From NCBI GenBank assembly GCA_035440755.1, contig DAORND010000018.1, positions 1 through 40,925 of the forward strand: a stretch of 40,925 bases of DNA, in the 5' to 3' direction. This document shows positions 9,601 through 16,784 of this stretch, piece after piece (position 1 is the stretch's first letter; every line of letters begins with the position of its first letter). Position numbers and translations under genes: made by a program. The notes below the pieces were generated by a model that ran no database searches, was not told where the DNA came from, and saw only the letters and a program-made list of their open reading frames with translations. Source of the DNA: Aquimonas sp002352135. GTDB lineage: Bacteria > Pseudomonadota > Gammaproteobacteria > Xanthomonadales > Xanthomonadaceae.

Positions 9601-9951
9601 CAGTGCGGAACTGTTACCGAGGCGTGTGGCGATCAGGTCGGCAAGCGAGGTCGCGCGATGCGCCTGAGCCAGTCGCACCAGTTTGAGCAATAGCCCGATG
9701 CCGAACACGAACAGCAGGATCGTGCCGATGAAGGTCGGCGGCAGCCACCAACCGGATCGTGCCGCCTGGGTCACCGTGCCATAGAAGGTCCAGGACGTGC
9801 AGTACACCGCCAAGGAAAGCGCATAGACGCTTCCCCAGCGACGCTCAAGAAGATGCGGATACCGCTCGCCAAGCAGGGCCGCACCGAACAGCAGACTCAG
9901 CCAGATGCTGCCGACCGATACCAGCAACAGATCAGTCAGCACGCGATGCAT
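6631..9951 (-). CDS. Sodium/solute-symporter-like hybrid sensor histidine kinase/response regulator
   Basis: A 1106-residue fusion. The first roughly 490 residues are a multi-pass sodium:solute symporter (SLC5) domain (for example LAVYCTSWTFYG, then many hydrophobic segments). A PAS domain follows (about 600-700: SVVDRELSLVAWNQRY), a short coiled coil, HisKA with the phospho-acceptor His in VSHDLAQPLN (H765), an HATPase with N-box FLANAVRYTP and G-boxes WDTGLGI and GQGLGLGLAIS, and a C-terminal receiver with acceptor Asp in FDFHLDDG (D1040) and conserved Lys1090. The architecture resembles CrbS-type acetate-responsive kinases, but the ligand cannot be read from sequence. No separate partner regulator is adjacent. 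It lies 84 bases downstream of the esterase gene on the same strand. Confidence 0.9.
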   Translation of the reverse strand: MHRVLTDLLLVSVGSIWLSLLFGAALLGERYPHLLERRWGSVYALSLAVYCTSWTFYGTVTQAARSGWWLPPTFIGTILLFVFGIGLLLKLVRLAQAHRATSLADLIATRLGNSSALAAGVTLIAVLGVLPYIALQLKAVAMSFSLLTLAATNERPAWQDSALYVALAMALFAMLFGTRSANAAEHNRGLVLAMAVESLLKLGAMAILGVFVWSRFDLSLPMPAVPEGAAGFPSLILLGVLAMFTLPHQFHVGVVECRDPRHLATARWLFPLYMVLIGIPILPVAMAGMQVLAPLGVPSDLFVLALPLSVGAESVAVLAFLGGLSAATGMVILATLALSLMIGNHLIAPLLLRGPWAARDGRSLRGSVLLQRRVIILAVILLAWTYSRTLAGSEALADIGALSFSAVATIAPALGFAVWAPRIPPRAVLAGLLFGFALWCWILLLPILIDAFDWQGALSGPSWSHLSWLLPDQFLGLSGWSRTTRAVVVSLFGATTLTLVWALRRPSTSIRRPTGLDYGTLRDVASRFLPQSRVAEMIPQAPRDRLAPSELEAAIEGELATVLGAASARLLLDAARRAHGHDLEAVAAIVGEASQALRFNQRVLEAALENMGQGISVVDRELSLVAWNQRYQDLFAYPDHLLQIGVPVEQLLRYNLQKSGGSLGDIEFEVQRRLRHMRAGTPYVTERLFRDGMTVEIRGNPMPGGGFVATFTDVTAFRHAEAELKRANETLELRVRARTAEFESARAEAERANHAKTRWLAAVSHDLAQPLNAAHLFAHALAQRMQHDEYRQSLADISASLDAAESLLAGLLDISRLDSGGLSPQIEAFPLDPLLQALGNEFRLLAEAKGLRFHAARTGLWVRSDAQLLRRVLQNFLANAVRYTPRGGVLLGCRRQGEQVRIEVWDTGLGIRERDQGVIFEEFRRLDRGGQGLGLGLAISDRIAKLLKHPIGLRSQFGRGSVFSLALPRAQAKAVTVPPIQVESVDAQGKRVLVMDNDAAVLAGMRELLRGWQCEVVAARNEQEVLAALAEARPALMLFDFHLDDGDTGLALRERLPVSAHDIPCVIITADHSEAVRNAVRDSGAWLLHKPLKPIALRALMTRLLD

Positions 9952-9997
9952 CCCACGCGCCGCAGATCATCGGCGAACGTTGCCGCAAACGCTTCCT

Positions 9998-10026
9998 GCA
10001 CAACACGCGCTGCGTCCTTGTTGTGC
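9998..10026. repeat. Inverted repeat between esterase and hybrid kinase genes
   Basis: Perfect eight-base arms GCACAACA (9998-10005) and TGTTGTGC (10019-10026) surround a 13-base loop, starting about 10 bases after the esterase stop on the minus strand. No T-run follows, so it is not a clear terminator. An operator for the kinase gene or an mRNA 3' hairpin are both possible. Confidence 0.45.
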
Positions 10027-10035
10027 CGCTTCCAA

Positions 10036-11064
10036 TCACACACCCAAGCGGCGCAACGCGGCATCCAGCCACTGCATCTGTACGCCTTCGCGAGTGTCGT
10101 AGTCAGCACCCGAGTATCCCCACCAGTCCCAACAGGCCTTAGGATTCAGCGGCGCGAAGCTTGCGCGGGTCTGTGGATACAGCACGACCACATCATTGGC
10201 TTGCGCCCAGCCATTGAAGCCAGCGCCAGCGACAAACGCTTCGCCCACCTTGTCGACATTCTGATCGCAACCGTGGAAGGCGACCAGTAGTCCGCAGCGG
10301 CCTTGTTCGCACTGTGGTGGTACGAACACATACCCTTCGTCGGCAAGCAGAGGATCCACCTCGTCAGGCAACAACTCACGCTGCTGGAAACGGCTCAACG
10401 AGCCTGTCGCGTCCGTGGCGGGCTTAACCTGGTCGCCCAACCAATGTTGGAACACCAGACCTGCCGTATCCACGCCACAGGCGGCAACGAAGGGTGCGGT
10501 CGGCTCCATGCACTCGCCGCCTTCCCCCGCCGTGGAAAGTACGTGCGGCAATGCGTGCGTGAAATCGACCTGCACATCGAGGTCATTGCCGCTCTGTCCC
10601 AGCAATCGATACAGCGCCTCCGTGGACGCGCCGATTTGCGGCACCACGGTGGAATCGGCACTGCCGTGAAAAACGAAGATGCGATCGCCCTTCATGCCCG
10701 CCAGCGGTGCAATCTTGCCTTCATCCGCACGCTGTCGAACCACCGCCGCGAGTTCCACCACATCGGGTGCCGACGGCTCTGCTCGCATGCAAACGGAAAG
10801 GGCCGTATTGAGATCGCCCTTCGCACAGCCATACGGGCCACCCGCAATCATTGCCGCCGCCTGGATGCGGTCCGACAAGACCACGTGCGCCTGGGTCGCC
10901 ATGTAGGCACCCGACGACATGCCGGTCACGGCAACACGACCCGGATCGATCTGCAACGCCGGCAAACCGGGGGACTCTGCGGCGGAAGTGCCGCATCCGC
11001 TCGTCAACGGAGCGACGAGAAGGACTCCGATGGTTGCCGCAAGACCTCTTGATCGCGCATGCAT
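10036..11064 (-). CDS. Exported PHB-depolymerase-family esterase
   Basis: A 342-residue alpha/beta-hydrolase of the poly(3-hydroxybutyrate) depolymerase group. The nucleophile motif GMSSGAYMA places the catalytic serine at about S50, FHGSADSTVVP carries the likely acid, and FHGCDQN is a second family hallmark. The N-terminus has a signal-like hydrophobic stretch ending LTSGC (C24). This resembles a lipobox but with Thr at -3, so a lipoprotein is uncertain. ATG 11064 is preferred over an upstream TTG because AGGAG lies 7 bases before it. The substrate could be PHB or oligomers, or another ester. A strong terminator lies just upstream, so it is probably expressed separately from the receptor gene or by read-through. 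Confidence 0.82.
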   Translation of the reverse strand: MHARSRGLAATIGVLLVAPLTSGCGTSAAESPGLPALQIDPGRVAVTGMSSGAYMATQAHVVLSDRIQAAAMIAGGPYGCAKGDLNTALSVCMRAEPSAPDVVELAAVVRQRADEGKIAPLAGMKGDRIFVFHGSADSTVVPQIGASTEALYRLLGQSGNDLDVQVDFTHALPHVLSTAGEGGECMEPTAPFVAACGVDTAGLVFQHWLGDQVKPATDATGSLSRFQQRELLPDEVDPLLADEGYVFVPPQCEQGRCGLLVAFHGCDQNVDKVGEAFVAGAGFNGWAQANDVVVLYPQTRASFAPLNPKACWDWWGYSGADYDTREGVQMQWLDAALRRLGV

Positions 11065-11080
11065 TGCTGTTCTCCTGTTC

Positions 11081-11114
11081 AAAACAACAACGGGCCGGGA
11101 TCACTCCCGACCCG
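11081..11114 (-). terminator. Rho-independent terminator after the TonB-dependent receptor
   Basis: Read on the minus strand, a ten-base stem with one mismatch (CGGGTCGGGA/TCCCGGCCCG) and a four-base loop is followed by TTGTTGTTTT. It starts about 25 bases after the receptor stop and ends only a few bases before the esterase ribosome binding site, so it could also act as an attenuator. Confidence 0.8.
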
Positions 11115-11139
11115 CTGTAGCAGACGTTCTCAGTACTGA

Positions 11140-13314
11140 TCAGAAATCGTAGCTGGCCGTCAATGACACCGTACGTGGCGCACCGTAGAAGCCCGTCAGG
11201 ATGCCCAGCGCGCCGATGTTGTAGCCGGTGGTGCGGTATTCCTTGTCGGTCAGGTTGCTTCCATCAAGACTGAAGCGCCACGCCCCTGCAGTCTGGTAGA
11301 TCAGGCTGGCCGACAGCAGGCCATAGCCTTCCTGCTTGATCGCTTCAGAAAGATCCGTGGTCGGGTAGACCTCACTCTGATAACCATAGGTCAGTCGCGC
11401 GCTCAAGTTGCCGCCCGATGCCAGACCATGGCTGTAGATGCCCGACACCGCGCCGGAGAACTCCGGTGCATTCGTGAACTTCTGCAAGTCCGCCACGTTG
11501 ATGCCGTTGGTGATGAACTCATCGTACTTCGCATCCAACCAAGCCAAATTGCCCTGCAACGTGAAGCTGTCGGTCAACAATGCTTGGTATTCCAGTTCGA
11601 TACCTTCCACGGTACCCGCACCGGCATTGGTGAAGTCGCCGAAGAAGGTTGGCGGATTGGTGCCCGGAATTTCGGTGAACACCGACAACTGGATGTCTTT
11701 GTAGTCGTTGTTGAAGTAGGCCAGGTTCAAGAACAGCCGGTTGTCGAGGAAAGCATTCTTCGCACCAATTTCGAAACTGGTGACCTGCTCGTCTTCAAAC
11801 GGCAGGCGCGAACGCGGCACCGCCGTCGCCTGGGCGCGGATATTGAATCCGCCCGACTTGAAGCCACGGCTCGCCAGGGCGTACAGCAGCACGTTGTCGG
11901 TCACCTGATAATCCAGCGAGATCTTCGGCGAGAACGCATCAAAGCGCTTGGAGTCCTCGAAATCGGCCGCCACCAGCCCATTCGGGGTGGTAAACGTCGC
12001 GTCGGTGTAGCCGATGTTGTAGACATCCGCCGCCTTCTCTTCCGACGTGTAGCGTCCGCCCAGGGTCAGCGCCCACTGCGGCGCGAAGTCCCAGGTGAAC
12101 TCGCCGTAGACGGCAATGCTGTCAGTATCGACCGTGCCCTGCGTGTCGCCGAAGCTCAGGTTGAAGAAGTTGTTGAGCACTTGACCACCGGCCGACCCGG
12201 TGAAGTAATACAGACCGGTCACGCCGCGGATGTCTCCGCCGCCGTCGTAGTTGAGCTGGAACTCCTGCGACAGCTGGTCATCGCTGTAGAACGCCTTCAC
12301 GTCGGCGATCTTGTTCGGCAGGGTATCGAAATCGATGTTGGTCTCGGTATCCGACTCACGGTAGGCGGTAACGGACTTCAGATCCCACGAGTCACCCAGA
12401 TTCCAGCCCAGCACCATGGACGCACCCAGCATGCTGGTGTCGTTGATGTTCGGCATACCGTTGCGCACGTCGTAACGGTCGTCGAGCGGCACTACACCCG
12501 GCGCGAAACGGTTGGGAGCCAGCATCTGCGCACCGCGCACACCGGATTGGTCATCCATCCAGTCAGCACTGAATCGGGCGTAGAAGTCTTCGTTACCGAT
12601 GTAACCCAAGGTGGCACGCGCAGCCAGGATCTCCTTGTCGGAAATCTCCTGCTCAGTATTGATGTTCTCGCCGTAGCCATCGCGGCTCAACGAGGCGACC
12701 GCAAAGCGGCTGACCCAACCATTACCAAGTGGCAGGTTGACGCTGGCTTTGGTATCCAGTTGGTTGTAGCTGCCGTAGGTCACGGAAGCCTTGCCGTACA
12801 TGTCCTCTTCCAAGGGCGAGGAGATGTACTTGATCGCGCCGCCGATGGTGTTCTTGCCATACAGCGAACCCTGCGGACCACGCAGCACTTCGATGCGCTC
12901 GACATCGAACACATCCAGCAGCGCGCCCTGCGGACGAGCGATGTAGACGTCGTCAAGGTACAGGCCAACACCCGGATCAACACCCCACAGCGGATCGCTC
13001 TGGCCCACGCCACGAATGTAGGCAGTGATGGTGCTGCTGGAGCCGCGCGCGGCATAGACGGTCAGATTGGGGACCACGGCATCAAGGTCGCTCAAATCTT
13101 CAACGTCCAGCGTATCGAGCGTTTCTGCGGTGAACGCGGTGACTGCCACTGGCACTTCCTGCAGGGTTTCTTCGCGCTTGCGCGCCGAAACGGTGATCGA
13201 GTCCAGCGTTGCGGTGGCAGCCGCTTCGTCGTTATTGCTGGCCTCCTGAGCAAACACGCCGACGGGCGCGGTCAACAGGACGGCAATGGCGAAACAGAGC
13301 GGATGACGCTTCAT
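11140..13314 (-). CDS. TonB-dependent outer-membrane receptor
   Basis: A 724-residue outer-membrane receptor with a clear signal peptide ending in VFAQEA (about residue 23). A TonB-box-like segment LDSITVSARKREE precedes the plug domain (about 45-165, with VEDLSDLDAVVPNL, YIRGVGQSD, VERIEVLRGPQGSLYGKNT). The rest is a beta-barrel ending in Phe (TASYDF), the usual BAM signal. Such receptors import siderophores, cobalamin, sugars or other nutrients through TonB energy. The sequence resembles the large generic receptors of xanthomonads and sphingomonads, and the ligand is not evident. It lies 83 bases after a two-component system and just before an exported esterase, which suggests import of an ester or its products. 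Confidence 0.9.
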   Translation of the reverse strand: MKRHPLCFAIAVLLTAPVGVFAQEASNNDEAAATATLDSITVSARKREETLQEVPVAVTAFTAETLDTLDVEDLSDLDAVVPNLTVYAARGSSSTITAYIRGVGQSDPLWGVDPGVGLYLDDVYIARPQGALLDVFDVERIEVLRGPQGSLYGKNTIGGAIKYISSPLEEDMYGKASVTYGSYNQLDTKASVNLPLGNGWVSRFAVASLSRDGYGENINTEQEISDKEILAARATLGYIGNEDFYARFSADWMDDQSGVRGAQMLAPNRFAPGVVPLDDRYDVRNGMPNINDTSMLGASMVLGWNLGDSWDLKSVTAYRESDTETNIDFDTLPNKIADVKAFYSDDQLSQEFQLNYDGGGDIRGVTGLYYFTGSAGGQVLNNFFNLSFGDTQGTVDTDSIAVYGEFTWDFAPQWALTLGGRYTSEEKAADVYNIGYTDATFTTPNGLVAADFEDSKRFDAFSPKISLDYQVTDNVLLYALASRGFKSGGFNIRAQATAVPRSRLPFEDEQVTSFEIGAKNAFLDNRLFLNLAYFNNDYKDIQLSVFTEIPGTNPPTFFGDFTNAGAGTVEGIELEYQALLTDSFTLQGNLAWLDAKYDEFITNGINVADLQKFTNAPEFSGAVSGIYSHGLASGGNLSARLTYGYQSEVYPTTDLSEAIKQEGYGLLSASLIYQTAGAWRFSLDGSNLTDKEYRTTGYNIGALGILTGFYGAPRTVSLTASYDF

Positions 13315-13397
13315 GTGGAATCCCCTCCCAGGGTGATCTTGAGGACAGTCGACAGCCGGACGGCCACGATGCTGCGCAGACTACGCAGCGAAGAGAT

Positions 13398-14756
13398 TTA
13401 CGAAACGTGTACCTTCGTACAGTGCCGACAGGCAGGGTGCTGCGCGTCCACACCATCGCAGTCGACTTCGCGAATTTGGGTGAACTCGATCCGCGCCGTC
13501 GTCCCCTGCCCTGCTTCGCTGAACAGTCGAACGGGCCAGCCAAAGCGGGTGGAAAGACGACGCACGATGGTCAGACCCACGCCCTGCCCACCCGGTTTGC
13601 GCATGCCACCCCGAAAATAGGGATCGAACGCCTGTTCGAGTTCCTCCGCGTTCATGCCGACACCGGTGTCGACGATATCGACGTGATCACCATCCACCAC
13701 GATGGTCACCGACCCCGCATCGGTGTAAGCACAGGCGTTTCGCAACAGGTTGGAAGCAATCACCGAAAGCACGCGGGGCGACCCGCGCACGAAGAACGGC
13801 TGCACGATGCGCAGCCCCAACGCGAGTCCCTTTGCGGAAGCGATGGGCTGCAGCTTGTCGAGCTCCTCTTTCAGCAAGGTGGCAACACAGATGTCCTCTT
13901 CAGGCAGGCCCGAGTCATTCTCGCGCGCCAGAATCAGGAACGACTCGATCAGCGCTTCCATGTCTCGCGCCGCGACCCGGACGCGTTCGATCTGCCGCAG
14001 CGAATAGTCGGACTGTGGTTCGCTGACAAGCAAATCACAGGCGATGCGAATGACCGTCAACGGACTTCGCAATTCGTGCGAAGCGTCACGGGTGAAGTTG
14101 CGTTCGCGCTCCACAAAGGCGTCGATGCGTGAGGCGAAGTCGTGCAGCGCATGCGCCAGCACCTGCACCTCGCCCTCTACGTCCAAGGGCAGATGCTCAG
14201 GCTTCAGCGCCTCGATCTCGGGAAGCTTGGGATCCCACTGTTTCACCAGATTCGCGAGCCAGATCACCGGCGAGACCGCACGCCGCGAAATCCGGTAGGT
14301 CAGGAACGCGATTACGTAAATGACGACCAGCACCAACACCAAGGGAACCGCGCCGAAATAGAAGGCCAAGGCGTTGACCTGGTCCTGGTCGAACACCAGA
14401 ACCAGGCGCCCCTCTGGCTGGACATCCACCAGCACAAGCCAGCCACCATGGGCCTGCGCAAGGCTGTGATAGCCAGGCTGCAGTGGCCGCAAGTAGGTCG
14501 GAAGCTCAACAACATCGTGACCGGGCTGAAGCAGGTACCCACGCATGTTGTAGGTGTCGGGCAGCGAGGCCGCGGGATCCATCGCAAACCGCTTCCAGAA
14601 GTGCCCGGCCTCGTCGACCAGCGCGCGCTTGATCAGGACGTCTTTGAGGACCGCCGATGCGCCGTAAACACCCAGGATCGTGGCACCACTGATGGCCGCC
14701 ACCTGAACAATGAAGGCGGCCCAGATCTTGCGGCGCAATCCACGCGAATTGGGCAT
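13398..14756 (-). CDS. Sensor histidine kinase (EnvZ/OmpR-type system)
   Basis: A 452-residue membrane kinase. Two transmembrane segments (about 10-35 and 132-155) flank a periplasmic domain of about 95 residues. Cytoplasmic parts: HisKA with TRDASHELRSPLTV (H227), N-box LLRNACAYTD, G1 DIVDTGVGM, and G2 GGQGVGLTIVRRL. The C-terminus carries an extra cysteine- and histidine-rich tail, VDCDGVDAQHPACRHCTK, not usual in this family, which could bind a metal or be neutral. It starts 30 bases after the response-regulator stop and is surely co-transcribed with it. The signal is unknown; the downstream receptor gene makes regulation of uptake plausible. Confidence 0.88.
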   Translation of the reverse strand: MPNSRGLRRKIWAAFIVQVAAISGATILGVYGASAVLKDVLIKRALVDEAGHFWKRFAMDPAASLPDTYNMRGYLLQPGHDVVELPTYLRPLQPGYHSLAQAHGGWLVLVDVQPEGRLVLVFDQDQVNALAFYFGAVPLVLVLVVIYVIAFLTYRISRRAVSPVIWLANLVKQWDPKLPEIEALKPEHLPLDVEGEVQVLAHALHDFASRIDAFVERERNFTRDASHELRSPLTVIRIACDLLVSEPQSDYSLRQIERVRVAARDMEALIESFLILARENDSGLPEEDICVATLLKEELDKLQPIASAKGLALGLRIVQPFFVRGSPRVLSVIASNLLRNACAYTDAGSVTIVVDGDHVDIVDTGVGMNAEELEQAFDPYFRGGMRKPGGQGVGLTIVRRLSTRFGWPVRLFSEAGQGTTARIEFTQIREVDCDGVDAQHPACRHCTKVHVS

Positions 14757-14786
14757 TCAGCTCTCCTGCTGCAATGTTCGACGCAA

Positions 14787-15512
14787 TTACCCGACCCGGC
14801 GCGTGGGTTCCGTCTCCAGTTCAGCCAGTCGATAGCCCGCACTGTGGATGGTGTGCAGCAATTGCGACTTGAAGGGCTTGTCGATGATCTTGCGCAAATT
14901 GTAGAGGTGACTGCGAAGCGTGTCGGAATCCGGCAAGCCATCGCCCCAAATCTCCCGTTCGATATCACGACGACTGACCACCCGCGGCGACTCGCGCATC
15001 AGGATCGTCAACAGGCGCAGCGCAATCGGCGACAGTTGTAGTTCCTGTCCTGCGCGTGTGGCACGCAGCGTGGCAGTATCCAGCACCAGATCAGCCACCT
15101 CCAGAATCTCCGCGCTGACCTGCCGACGGTCGCGACGGATCAAGGCGCGAATGCGCGCTTCCAGCTCCTGGATCGCAAATGGTTTGACCAGATAGTCATC
15201 GGCCCCGACTTCCAGTCCGCGCACCTTGTCGTCCAAGGTGTCGCGCGCGGTCAGCATCAGCACCGGCGTGGATTTCTTGGCCTCGTTGCGCAGACGCCGA
15301 CAGACCTCCAGACCGTCCATCCGTGGCAGCATCAGGTCGAGCACGATGACGTCGTAGCTGCCTTCCGTGGCCAGACGCAGACCATCGCTGCCATTGGTCG
15401 CGTAGTCGACACCAAAGCCCTTGCGCTCCAGATACTCGCCCACCATTTCCGAGATATTGCGGTTGTCTTCAACCAGCAGAACCAACCCTTGGGACTCTTC
15501 GCGTGCCTTCAT
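14787..15512 (-). CDS. OmpR/PhoB-family response regulator
   Basis: A 241-residue regulator. The N-terminal receiver has the acidic pair E17-D18 in LLVEDN, phospho-acceptor D59 in VIVLDLMLPRMDG, the switch Thr in MLTARD and the conserved Lys in DDYLVKPF. The C-terminal winged helix (about 135-230) contains LQLSPIALRLLTILMRESPRVVSRRDIE and SDTLRSHLYNLRKIID, the recognition helix. It is the first gene of the pair with the kinase that follows. A perfect palindrome just upstream (15532-15549) is a candidate autoregulatory site. Confidence 0.92.
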   Translation of the reverse strand: MKAREESQGLVLLVEDNRNISEMVGEYLERKGFGVDYATNGSDGLRLATEGSYDVIVLDLMLPRMDGLEVCRRLRNEAKKSTPVLMLTARDTLDDKVRGLEVGADDYLVKPFAIQELEARIRALIRRDRRQVSAEILEVADLVLDTATLRATRAGQELQLSPIALRLLTILMRESPRVVSRRDIEREIWGDGLPDSDTLRSHLYNLRKIIDKPFKSQLLHTIHSAGYRLAELETEPTRRVG

Positions 15513-15531
15513 TGCCCAGCTCCAGCGTGGT

Positions 15532-15549
15532 TATTCACAAGCGTGAATA
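15532..15549. promoter_or_regulatory. Candidate operator upstream of the response regulator
   Basis: TATTCAC-AAGC-GTGAATA has perfect seven-base arms, centred about 28 bases before the response-regulator ATG. Its position suits autoregulation or repression. OmpR-type regulators more often bind direct repeats; GTGAAT recurs loosely as GTGTGAAG at about 15572-15579. Confidence 0.5.
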
Positions 15550-15615
15550 TGCAGAGGGTGCGGTGAGGCAAGTGTGAAGCCACGCAGCATGGCGACAGAG
15601 GTCGCGTTCAACGAT

Positions 15616-15939
15616 TCAGAAAGGAATTCGGCGTAGCAGGACATCCCGGTACATCACCCAGTCGCCCATAAGCGACCAGAGCGGATAGCGAAAGGTCGCA
15701 GGACGGTTGTGTTCGAAGAAGAAGTGCCCTACCCAGGCAAAGCCATAGCCACAGAGCGGCATCGCAAGCAGAAAGCGCCAGTCGGGCACGCCAAGTCCGA
15801 ACGCCAACAACACGAGAACGCCCGTACTGCCGATCACATGCAAGCGCCGACAGGTCGGGTTCTGATGCTCACCAAGGTAGTAGGGATAGAACTCGTTGAA
15901 GGACGTGAACCGCACTGACTCGGGCACTTCGTTGCTCAT
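15616..15939 (-). CDS. DUF962/Mpo1-like small membrane protein
   Basis: A 107-residue protein of the DUF962 (YGL010w/Mpo1-like) family: N-terminal FNEFYPYYLGEHQNPTCRRLH, two to three hydrophobic segments (about 35-50, 53-75), then FFFEHNRPATFRYPLWSLMGDW. Yeast Mpo1 is an iron-dependent dioxygenase in fatty-acid alpha-oxidation; whether bacterial members do this is uncertain. The conserved histidines H28xxN, H34, H72 and H77 fit a metal site. ATG 15939 overlaps the mazG stop as ATGA. It is the last gene of the long minus-strand run. Confidence 0.82.
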   Translation of the reverse strand: MSNEVPESVRFTSFNEFYPYYLGEHQNPTCRRLHVIGSTGVLVLLAFGLGVPDWRFLLAMPLCGYGFAWVGHFFFEHNRPATFRYPLWSLMGDWVMYRDVLLRRIPF

Positions 15940-16784
15940 GCGCTGACTTCCTGGCGCTCCGCGCGCTTCACCTGTTCCCAAAGGGATTCCTGCGCCGCGA
16001 GATCCAGCTCCGAAAACACCCTGCCCTGTGCGGCGGCCAAGGCCTCCATGGCGCGGAAGCGCCGTTCGAACTTGCGATTGGCACGGCGCAACGCACTGCC
16101 CGCATCCACCTTCGCATGGCGAGCCAGATTCACCGCCACAAACAGGACGTCTCCGATCTCGTCTTCCAGCGCGTCGGTGCCCAAGCCGTTCTTCCACTCG
16201 GCTCGCACTTCGTCCAGTTCCTCATGCAGTTTGGCGATTACCGGCGCGACATCCGGCCAATCGAAGCCCACGCTGGCAGCGCGCTTCTGCAACTTGTGCG
16301 CGCGTTGCCACTCTGGAAGACCTTGGGTGATACCGGCCAGCGCACTGCGGTCCGGGTCACCTTTGGCCTCGCGTTCCTCGCGCTTGCGCGACTCCCACTG
16401 CACCAGCGCGCCGTCCGCGTCGCTGGCTTCGCGATCCTCGAAGACATGTGGATGGCGTCGTATCAGCTTGTCGGTGATCGCGTCGACCACGGCAGCAAAG
16501 TCGAAGCGCCCAGCCTCTTCCGCCATTCGTGCATGGAACACGACCTGCAGAAGCAAGTCGCCCAACTCATCACGCAAGTCGTCGAAGTCGCCACGGATGA
16601 TCGCATCGGCAACCTCGTAGGCTTCTTCGATCGTGCAGGGCGCGATCGTCGAAAACGTCTGTTCCAGATCCCAGGGACAGCCACCATAAGGATTGCGCAA
16701 CTGCGCCATGATGGCCAGCAATCGGGGCAAACCTGCGGGCTGCGCCAGAACGCGCTGCAATGCTTCTGCCTTGGTCACAGCCAC
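15936..16784 (-). CDS. mazG: Nucleoside triphosphate pyrophosphohydrolase MazG
   Basis: A 282-residue tandem-domain MazG that hydrolyses NTPs and dNTPs to monophosphates and pyrophosphate. Family marks: GGCPWDLEQTF, the metal-binding EEAYEVADAI and DELGDLLLQVVFHARMAEE in the first domain, and VRAEW, LEDEIGDVLFVAVNLARHA in the second. Length fits the usual 260-280. It overlaps the cysQ end by 10 bases and the DUF962 start by 4. It sits with NudE and CysQ in a nucleotide-sanitation cluster. Confidence 0.95.
   Translation of the reverse strand: MAVTKAEALQRVLAQPAGLPRLLAIMAQLRNPYGGCPWDLEQTFSTIAPCTIEEAYEVADAIIRGDFDDLRDELGDLLLQVVFHARMAEEAGRFDFAAVVDAITDKLIRRHPHVFEDREASDADGALVQWESRKREEREAKGDPDRSALAGITQGLPEWQRAHKLQKRAASVGFDWPDVAPVIAKLHEELDEVRAEWKNGLGTDALEDEIGDVLFVAVNLARHAKVDAGSALRRANRKFERRFRAMEALAAAQGRVFSELDLAAQESLWEQVKRAERQEVSA

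Noticed and set aside
13371..13389. GCTGCG/CGCAGC hairpin between the kinase and the TonB receptor
   Set aside because: Short, no T-run and likely by chance in GC-rich DNA.
11428..13620. A 730-codon open frame antisense to the TonB receptor
   Set aside because: It is the complement of a strongly supported receptor gene in GC-rich DNA, has no recognisable domain and contains composition typical of shadow frames.
15592..15605. GCGAC/GTCGC hairpin after the DUF962 gene
   Set aside because: Five base pairs without a T-run; too weak to call a terminator.
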